This document shows, piece after piece, positions 7,929-13,467 of a DNA stretch of 17,625 bases. The position numbers and the translations under genes were made by a program. The stretch covers positions 1-17,625 of the forward strand of contig CALBDV010000888.1 in the NCBI GenBank assembly GCA_937927565.1. The letters run 5' to 3'. Position 1 is the stretch's first letter. The number at the start of each line of letters is the position of its first letter. The stretch is from an uncultured Holophagales bacterium. GTDB lineage: Bacteria > Acidobacteriota > Thermoanaerobaculia > UBA5066. The notes beneath the pieces were generated by a model. It searched no databases and was not told the DNA's origin. It saw only the letters and a program-made list of their open reading frames with translations.

Positions 7929-8900
7929 CTACGGCAGGAGGACCGTCGACCCCGTCGTCCTCCGAGCCTCCAGGGCCGCGTGCGCCGCGGCGGCCTCGTG
8001 GAGCGGATACGTCGCCTCGATCCTCACCTTCACCGCCCCGGATCGGACCACCGCGAAGAGGTCCGCCGCCGTCGCGAGGAGGTCCTCCCTTCGCGCCGTG
8101 TAGGTCATCAGCGTCGGGCGCGTCAGGAAGAGGGAGCCCTTCTGCGCGAGGAGGAGCGGCGGGACGGGTGGCACGGGGCCGGACGCGTTGCCGTACGAGA
8201 CCATGAGGCCGAGCGGCGCGAGGCAATCGAGGGAGCCGTCGAAGGTGTCCTTTCCGACGGCGTCGTAGACGACGCGGACCCCGGCGCCGCCGGTGATCTC
8301 CTTGACGCGCGCGACGAAGTCCTCGCGCGAGGTGACGACGACGTGGTCGCAGCCCGCCTCGCGAGCGAGGGCGGCCTTGGCGTCGGTGGAGACGGTGCCG
8401 ATCACGGTCGCCCCGAGGCTCTTCGCCCACTGCGCCGCGATGAGGCCGACACCGCCCGCGGCCGAGTGGAGGAGGATCGTCTCGCCGGCCTCGACGCGGT
8501 GCGTCCGGCGGAGGAGGTACTGCGCCGTCATCCCTTTCAGCATCGCGGCGGCGGCGACGCGATCGTCGACGTCGGCGGGAAGGGGCACGAGGCGGTGGGC
8601 GGTGACGAGGCGTTCCTCGGCGTAGGCGCCGATGGGGCCCGCGTAGGCGACCCGGTCGCCAGGCGTGACTTCGGTGACCCCGGCTCCGACCTCCAGGACG
8701 ACGCCGGCTCCTTCAGAGCCGAGGATCGCGGGGAGCGGAATCGGGTAGAGGCCGGAGCGGTGGTACGTGTCGATGAAGTTCAGGCCGATCGCCGTGTGGC
8801 GGATGCGGGCCTGGCCGGGGGCGGGGGAGCCGACCTCGACCTCGTCCCTGGTGAGGACCTCGGGTCCGCCGGTCTGGTGGATGCGGATGGCGTGCGTCAT
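7929..8900 (-). CDS. qor: NADPH:quinone oxidoreductase, zinc-independent MDR family
   Basis: 323 residues from ATG 8900; GAGGAA six bases upstream supports this start over an in-frame upstream ATG at 8957. It is a medium-chain reductase of the quinone oxidoreductase group, which passes electrons from NADPH to quinones in the cytosol. Visible are the GroES-like half with GLNFIDTYHRSGLYP (39-53) and LGSEGAGVV, typical of this group, then the nucleotide-binding half with HSAAGGVGLIAAQWAKSLGA (145-164) and YDAVGKDTFDGSLDCL. The Cys ligands of zinc alcohol dehydrogenases are absent, as expected. The length is normal. It precedes the superoxide dismutase gene, so a joint oxidative-stress role is possible but not shown. 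The symbol is by family; the natural substrate is unknown. Confidence 0.92.
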   Translation of the reverse strand: MTHAIRIHQTGGPEVLTRDEVEVGSPAPGQARIRHTAIGLNFIDTYHRSGLYPIPLPAILGSEGAGVVLEVGAGVTEVTPGDRVAYAGPIGAYAEERLVTAHRLVPLPADVDDRVAAAAMLKGMTAQYLLRRTHRVEAGETILLHSAAGGVGLIAAQWAKSLGATVIGTVSTDAKAALAREAGCDHVVVTSREDFVARVKEITGGAGVRVVYDAVGKDTFDGSLDCLAPLGLMVSYGNASGPVPPVPPLLLAQKGSLFLTRPTLMTYTARREDLLATAADLFAVVRSGAVKVRIEATYPLHEAAAAHAALEARRTTGSTVLLP

Positions 8901-8974
8901 GGCGTTCCTCGGTGAAAGCGTACCCCGGTGCGTGCCGATCCACGCCAGGACCCTCACGAGGAAGTCACCTGGTC

Positions 8975-9003
8975 TTGAGTCCGGGAGGCGACGCTCCTAT
9001 GCT
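8975..9003 (+). promoter_or_regulatory. Sigma-70-like promoter for the secreted/papain-like gene pair
   Basis: TTGAGT (8975-8980) and TATGCT (8998-9003) are separated by exactly 17 bases; each matches the consensus at four of six positions. A transcript would start near 9010. The position fits the plus-strand pair and would exclude the upstream in-frame ATG at 8999, which overlaps the -10 box, in favour of ATG 9032. Prediction by eye only. Confidence 0.45.
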
Positions 9004-9031
9004 GAGGACGTCCGTTGGAGGTCGACCAGGG

Positions 9032-9850
9032 ATGAGATGTCGCGCGACAGGTGCGAAACGGTTCACTCCGGGGCCGCCGGTGGTCGCCGCGTCGCTCCTG
9101 CTGCTGCTGGGCTCGCCAGCGAGCGGGAACGTCCGGGCTCCGGTCGTCGTTCCCTCATCCCCTTCGTCGGCGCTGGCGTCGCCGGATCCCGGCCTGACGG
9201 TCGATGGGGAGTCCCTTCGGTTCGCCTGCGGTCCGGCCTCCTGCGACGTCACGGCGCAATACGAGGTGACTGCCGCCGCTGCCGTTCGCGTGCATCTCGA
9301 GTTCATCCTTCCGGTCGAGCGCCCCGTGACGGCGGTGACCAATGCCGAGGCCGACTCCGTGACGGTCGTTCCGGCACATCCGCTCCGGCCGGCCGAGGCT
9401 CGAGGCCTGTCCCGGGGCGAGCAGGGGGGGCCGGCCCTCTTCCGCGCCGGTTTCGAGAGCTCCCTCCGCGCCGGGCCGAACACCGTGACCGTCCGGTACA
9501 CGCAGCCCCTCGGGGCCGAGGAGACCGACTACGGCTACGGGAAGAAGCAGGGAAGGATGGTGCAGCGGTTCAGGTACGAGCTCTGGCCGCTCCGGGAGTG
9601 GAGCAGGGGGCCGGCCTTCCACGTCCGCCTCGCCGTCGGCATCGACCGGGCTGCGCCCGGCTGGTGGCAGCGCCGGTTCGGCAAGGTGAAGTCGGTCACC
9701 TGCCTGTCGAGCGATCCCGCCGCGCCGATGCTGCCCGGCCGGCGTGAGCAGAGGGGAGGGCAGCTCTGGTACGAGGCCGAGCTCGGTCCGTCCCTCCCCG
9801 ATCGGATCACCTGCTACCTCGGTGACGACGACCTGATGCCGAGGCACTGA
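9032..9850 (+). CDS. Secreted hypothetical protein, candidate periplasmic partner or immunity protein
   Basis: 272 residues from ATG 9032 (GGAGG at 9017-9021). An in-frame ATG at 8999 would add eleven residues, but it lies inside the predicted -10 box. I do not recognise the family. The N-terminus has a basic region (MRCRATGAKRF) and the hydrophobic core PVVAASLLLLLGSPASG, so Sec export is likely. The mature part is beta-rich: CGPASCDVTAQYEVTAAAAVRV resembles an immunoglobulin-like sandwich with a close Cys pair, here in fragments (CGPASC), followed by HLEFILPVERPVTAV and PNTVTVRYTQPLG, then two later Cys in VTCLSSD and ITCYLGD. Its stop overlaps the next gene's start (TGATG), so the two are translationally coupled. 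If the partner is a toxin acting in the periplasm, this would be the natural protector; that is inference from position and signal peptide only. A structural carrier or adhesin-like role is also possible. Confidence 0.8.
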   Translation: MRCRATGAKRFTPGPPVVAASLLLLLGSPASGNVRAPVVVPSSPSSALASPDPGLTVDGESLRFACGPASCDVTAQYEVTAAAAVRVHLEFILPVERPVTAVTNAEADSVTVVPAHPLRPAEARGLSRGEQGGPALFRAGFESSLRAGPNTVTVRYTQPLGAEETDYGYGKKQGRMVQRFRYELWPLREWSRGPAFHVRLAVGIDRAAPGWWQRRFGKVKSVTCLSSDPAAPMLPGRREQRGGQLWYEAELGPSLPDRITCYLGDDDLMPRH

Positions 9851-10821
9851 TGGCGGCGTCGCGCGGACCCGGCACGATCGGCACGAAACAGAATCCGGGC
9901 AGGATTCCCGAAGGGCTCCGGGGCCGCAACCTGGCTTTCCCGGGACCCATCGGCGGCGACACGTGGAACCAGGCGGCGCGAGCCGCGGGAGCGCTTCCCG
10001 GCGGGTCGGGAAAAGGGGTGGCCCCGTCGGCCCGACAGCGGGCAGAAGCGCTCGTCAGGCAGTTCGCAGGCCGGACGGGTGCGGGCGTCTTCAAGTACAT
10101 CCTCCGCTCCGCCGTCGCCAAGGGCCTCCTGCAGCGCGTCCAGGTGCCGAGCATGATCGACCAGGCGGCGTCGAGCCTGTGCGGCCCGGCTTCGCTCCTC
10201 TACGACCTCGCGACCCGGGACCCGGAGGGATACGCGACGTACGTCATCTCGCTCTACGAGACGGGCCTCGGAGTCATCGGGAAGCTCGAGGTGAAGCCGG
10301 GCACCGACCTCAAGGAGCACGATCCCGGCAACACGGTCGAGGTGTCCGACTGGATCGCGCTGGCGAGTCTGCGAGACTCGGAGAACTACTTCTTCGACTA
10401 CCAGGATGCGGCCAACGAGTTCGCGGGGATCACCCTTCCCGGGGAGCTGGAGGAGTGGTTCCGCAAGACGGGCTACACCGACGTCGTCAACGACGCCCGT
10501 GTCATCGTGGACCAGGAGGAGGAGAACATCCGGAGGGCGGACTACTACTTCCGGAGGAGCTATCGCGTCTGCCTGTTCATCCACTCCAACATGCTCTACA
10601 AGTCGAAGCAGTCGAATGGTTCGGCGACTCCGGATCACTGGGTCGTCCTGACGTCTCCGGTGACCTTCGGAATGACGACCGTCGGAACGGGACCGAAGCC
10701 GTCCATCTCCTTCACGATCTACACCTGGGGCGCGGGCCGAAGGCCGGTCCCCGAGACGGGCGCCCTCACGGTGGACGAGTTCCTGGACAACTACTACGGT
10801 TTCGTGGCCGCCAAGTACTGA
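9850..10821 (+). CDS. Putative papain-like cysteine peptidase-fold protein, candidate T6SS cargo effector
   Basis: 323 residues. ATG 9850 overlaps the preceding stop by one base (TGATG). There is no signal peptide or membrane helix, and the first 60 residues are Gly/Pro-rich and probably disordered. A helical part follows, then IDQAASSLCGPASLLYDLA with Cys111 at the start of a helix, as in papain-like and C39/CHAP-like nucleophile boxes, and later PDHWVVLTSP with His263 at the start of a strand, the usual partner. YATYVISLYETGLGVIGKL, after the Cys, resembles uncharacterised proteins with a CGPA box that I recall from secretion-linked loci. The third catalytic residue is not obvious; the strand ending IYTWGAG could carry it or a substitute. 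Convergence with a VgrG-PAAR unit suggests a secreted effector, perhaps a peptidase or amidase. Function is inferred, not shown. Confidence 0.75.
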   Translation: MAASRGPGTIGTKQNPGRIPEGLRGRNLAFPGPIGGDTWNQAARAAGALPGGSGKGVAPSARQRAEALVRQFAGRTGAGVFKYILRSAVAKGLLQRVQVPSMIDQAASSLCGPASLLYDLATRDPEGYATYVISLYETGLGVIGKLEVKPGTDLKEHDPGNTVEVSDWIALASLRDSENYFFDYQDAANEFAGITLPGELEEWFRKTGYTDVVNDARVIVDQEEENIRRADYYFRRSYRVCLFIHSNMLYKSKQSNGSATPDHWVVLTSPVTFGMTTVGTGPKPSISFTIYTWGAGRRPVPETGALTVDEFLDNYYGFVAAKY

Positions 10822-10845
10822 CGGACCGGGGCTGCCCGCCGCGCC

Positions 10846-10866
10846 GACCGCCTCCTCGCGGCGGTC
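10846..10866. terminator. Possible hairpin between the two convergent effector units
   Basis: GACCGCC (10846-10852) and GGCGGTC (10860-10866) can pair in a 7-bp stem with a 7-base loop. It lies in the 43-base gap between the plus-strand stop (10819-10821) and the minus-strand stop (10865-10867) and overlaps the latter. There is no U-tract. It may be a shared terminator or chance in GC-rich DNA. Confidence 0.35.
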
Positions 10867-11431
10867 AATCGGGAATCACGTCGAGGTTCTGCTCGACCAT
10901 CCGGTGACCCGTCGGCTGGACCTGGCCGGTGGCCGAGACCTCCATCTCCAGCTCGACCAGCGTGGCGTTCCAGGTTGCGTTCGCGACGGCACGGAAGCCG
11001 GTTCCAAGGGGTTCGGCCGAGACTGGCCGTAGAGCCGGCCGCGGCGACGGAGACGCCGGCTCCCCTGCGCCGCGAGGACGCCACCGGATCTCCGAGTCCC
11101 GCTCCACGATCCTCATCCGGCGCCCGGCGACGGAATCGAAGAAGAACCGGACGTACGGCGGGACGCCGTCCCGGGTCAGCCGGAGTCCTTCGCTGTCGTT
11201 CAGCGCCTGCACCTGCTCCGGACGCTCGCCGAGGCGGAACAGCGCGTCCCCGTGGAGGCCGTACCGGTAGCGAATGGGCCCGACCCCGGTCGCGACCTCG
11301 AGGTCCACGACGCGGGCCGAGCGGTAGAACGGCGTCGCGACCTCGAGGACCTCCGACGGAAAAGCCCGGAGGATCGCGGCCCGGTCCGGCTCGGCCGCCG
11401 CGATCCGCTCGACGAGAGCGGGATCCTTCAT
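10865..11431 (-). CDS. Hypothetical protein, last gene of the VgrG unit, candidate immunity or adaptor
   Basis: 188 residues from ATG 11431 with AAGGAG well placed upstream. I cannot name the family. No signal peptide or membrane segment is seen, so it should be cytosolic. The first half reads as one domain: PSEVLEVATPFYRSARVVDL, here in parts (EVATPFYRSARVVDLEV), YRYGLHGDALFRLGERPEQ, NDSEGLRLT, and then PYVRFFFDSVAGRRMRIVE. The YVRFF...VAG...VE stretch recalls a motif (YLRFF...RG...VE) I have seen in uncharacterised bacterial proteins. The second half is a Pro-rich linker and a beta-like end (WNATLVELEMEVSATGQVQPTG). It starts 16 bases after the preceding gene's stop, so the two are almost certainly co-transcribed with vgrG. 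Immunity to the metallopeptidase, or a loading chaperone, are the two obvious roles. Confidence 0.8.
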   Translation of the reverse strand: MKDPALVERIAAAEPDRAAILRAFPSEVLEVATPFYRSARVVDLEVATGVGPIRYRYGLHGDALFRLGERPEQVQALNDSEGLRLTRDGVPPYVRFFFDSVAGRRMRIVERDSEIRWRPRGAGEPASPSPRPALRPVSAEPLGTGFRAVANATWNATLVELEMEVSATGQVQPTGHRMVEQNLDVIPD

Positions 11432-11447
11432 TCCGGGCTCCTTCCCC

Positions 11448-12032
11448 TCACTTCCGATCCCTGGACGCGGCCGGAACGACGACCGGCACGTCGACGCGGA
11501 CCGGCTCGCTCTCGAGAACGCCGTAGTCGGGGAGCTTTCCCCGTGGCGCGATCGGGAAGACGACCTCGGTGCCGCGGATGTCGCGCACCTCCTCGCGCGT
11601 CCCCTCCGAGCGCCAGTAATAGCCCACGGTGAGCGTCACGTTCCGATAGGTCGACGTCTCCGGCGCTCCCGCCGGCGCCGGGCCCTTCATCGAGTACTCC
11701 CGGTACTCGTGGACCGGGAGCGGGACCGTCACCCGCTCCTTGAACGTCGCACCGGCCCTCAGGGGTGTCACGAACGGCGCGACCGGCGCGGTGACGTTCA
11801 CCCCCTGGGGGAGGTCGTCGATCTTCTTCATCAGGCGGACGGTGGTCGTTCCCGGGACGAGCTGGACGTAGACGACGTCCGGCCCCATCTTCCAGGCCGG
11901 CACCTGCCGGTAGATGCGGTTCAGGAGATAGGCGTCCCGGGATGTCTCGTTCCGGACCTCGTAGTCGAGGATCAGCTGCTCTCCGGCGATCGCGACATGA
12001 ACGGCGAGCGCGAGCCCGGCGTCAACGGCCAT
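11448..12032 (-). CDS. Hypothetical protein downstream of PAAR-peptidase effector, candidate immunity protein
   Basis: 194 residues from ATG 12032 with a strong AGGAGG seven bases before it. The family is not recognised. There is no signal peptide: the first residues MAVDAGLALAVHVAIAGEQLI are strand-like, not a hydrophobic helix followed by a cleavage site (shown here as MAVDAGLALAV). The pattern of alternating hydrophobic residues (LILDYEVRNETSRDAYLLNRIY, in parts YEVRNETSRDAYLLNRIY, then VVYVQLVPGTTTVRLMKK, PVAPFVTPLRAG, VGYYW) suggests a beta-sandwich. Its start is 15 bases after the effector's stop, the position where cognate immunity genes usually sit in T6SS loci. A cytosolic protein of this size would suit neutralising a metallopeptidase that acts in the cytosol. 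That role is positional inference; an adaptor or second effector is possible. Confidence 0.82.
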   Translation of the reverse strand: MAVDAGLALAVHVAIAGEQLILDYEVRNETSRDAYLLNRIYRQVPAWKMGPDVVYVQLVPGTTTVRLMKKIDDLPQGVNVTAPVAPFVTPLRAGATFKERVTVPLPVHEYREYSMKGPAPAGAPETSTYRNVTLTVGYYWRSEGTREEVRDIRGTEVVFPIAPRGKLPDYGVLESEPVRVDVPVVVPAASRDRK

Positions 12033-12047
12033 CTCTTTCCTCCTGAC

Positions 12048-13403
12048 TCACCATGGCGCGCCGCCCGGCCAGTTGGACGGGTAGTACGTCGGTCGACGCG
12101 GGATCCCGAGGTCGTCGCGGAGCGAGTTCTCGGTCGGGTGCGACGAGCTGTAGTCGGGAACGGCCTGCGTGGAGCCGTCGGGCGCCGTTACCGACGTCCC
12201 GCCCTCTCCGACGGTCGACCGCTCCTCGCCCCGGGCCGACGAGCCGCTCTGGCTGTCGTAGCTGTCGTAGGGACCGTTGCCGTTCGTCCCCGTCGCGTTG
12301 TGCATCGCGTGGATGAGCTCGTGCCCGAGGATCACGGTCGACCCCGGCGTCCCGGTGACGGGATCCGAGGCGTCCGTCGTCTGGTGGTTCGGGTTCCAGG
12401 AGACGGTGCTGTCCGTACCGCGGCTCGGGTCCCGCGTGTCCGCGCCGGACCCTTCCGCCTGGCAGTAGCCGTTGGCATCGCTCGTCTCCTGGATCGTGAC
12501 CGTGTGGCCGCTGTTCTCGATGTTCTGGAGGATCTCGCGGCCCGACGGGGTCGCGGCGAGCTCCGCCAGGGCCGCCAGCGTCCTCGCCTGGAACTCGGGG
12601 CTCCCCTCGATGACGATCGACGAGCCGAACCGGGTCCGCTGGTCGTTTGGTCCGGCGAAGAGGTTGTGGAGGAAGTCGGCGAGCTGCTGGAGGAGCGATG
12701 GAGGGGTCGGGACGAACCCGCCTCCTCCTCCCGCGCCCCCGGCCCCGCCGCTCCCGCTGTCGCCGATCATCACGTTCGGGCAGCCCATGACGATGGGGTC
12801 GGGACCGCCGCACGCCTCGTAGACCTGGTCGCCCAGCCGTGCCGCCGGGAGGTTTCCGATCTTGACCGTGTCGCTGCCCCGCGTCACGAAGCCGGGCCCG
12901 TGAGGCGGGATCGGCACCGGGAGCGGGCAGACGTGCATGTCGGAGAGACCCGCCATGGCGGACATCACCGCGCTCGCGGCGGCCGCGGTCACGGCCTTGA
13001 TCCCCTCCGTGTACGCGATGTTCGCTGCGGGCTGTCCCCCCGGGACGACCGAGGCCGTGGTCCACGTCGTGGTCAGCGCGACGTTGGTGGTGTTGATGGT
13101 GGTGACCATACCCGTGGCGACGCCCGTCACCGCGGGGTTCCCGCTTCCGGCCGCCGCGGCGCCTCCCTGGATGAGCTTCTGCGAAATGTCGAAGAGGCTC
13201 GCCGTGGCGTCGGCGGGCGTCAGCTGGGGCCTCATCATGAAGGAGTTCATGGACGTCGAGATCCCCTCGACCGCGTTCGCCATCGCGGAGGGGAGCGCTC
13301 TCCAGGCGGGCATGGCCCCGATCAGGACATTCGGGCTGCCCGGGCCAGGAGCCAGGGGGGACCCGTGGGCCGTCAAGTCGCCGACGCGTGCGGACGGAGG
13401 CAT
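12048..13403 (-). CDS. PAAR-like protein fused to an M91-type zinc metallopeptidase, T6SS effector
   Basis: 451 residues from ATG 13403, with GGGAGG ten bases upstream. PAAR proteins cap the VgrG spike tip and carry effectors. Two PAAR-like blocks are seen: a half block at the N-terminus (ARVGDLTAHGSPL, SPNVLIGAMPAW, about 5-34) and a fuller one at about 156-214 (MHVCPLPVPIPPHGPG, TVKIGNLPAARLGD, CPNVMIGD). They are separated by an Ala/Thr-rich, mostly helical insert (60-155). A Gly-rich linker (216-229) leads to the C-terminal domain. Its ILGHELIHAMHNATG holds HExxH (His361, Glu362, His365), and RGEERSTVGEG (391-401) supplies the Glu third ligand typical of M91 (NleD-like) peptidases, followed by PTENSLRDDLGIPRR, also typical of that family. 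The active site looks complete. The gene lies 64 bases after vgrG and 15 before a candidate immunity gene. The protein target is unknown. Confidence 0.9.
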   Translation of the reverse strand: MPPSARVGDLTAHGSPLAPGPGSPNVLIGAMPAWRALPSAMANAVEGISTSMNSFMMRPQLTPADATASLFDISQKLIQGGAAAAGSGNPAVTGVATGMVTTINTTNVALTTTWTTASVVPGGQPAANIAYTEGIKAVTAAAASAVMSAMAGLSDMHVCPLPVPIPPHGPGFVTRGSDTVKIGNLPAARLGDQVYEACGGPDPIVMGCPNVMIGDSGSGGAGGAGGGGGFVPTPPSLLQQLADFLHNLFAGPNDQRTRFGSSIVIEGSPEFQARTLAALAELAATPSGREILQNIENSGHTVTIQETSDANGYCQAEGSGADTRDPSRGTDSTVSWNPNHQTTDASDPVTGTPGSTVILGHELIHAMHNATGTNGNGPYDSYDSQSGSSARGEERSTVGEGGTSVTAPDGSTQAVPDYSSSHPTENSLRDDLGIPRRPTYYPSNWPGGAPW

Positions 13404-13467
13404 GGCTATCCGGCCTCCCTACCGCTTGTGTCGGCGATGCGCGCTTCAGGAGGCATCGCTGGTGTCC

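Noticed and set aside
7861..8430. Upstream extension of the superoxide dismutase frame
   Set aside because: It overlaps qor in another frame, is Arg/Gly-rich, and a strong ribosome site and a Tat signal start at 7860.
9221..9244. CGPASC in the secreted protein, similar to the CGPAS box of the next gene
   Set aside because: It sits in a beta-strand context near the mature N-terminus with no matching HW box, so the likeness to a Cys-peptidase box is probably chance.
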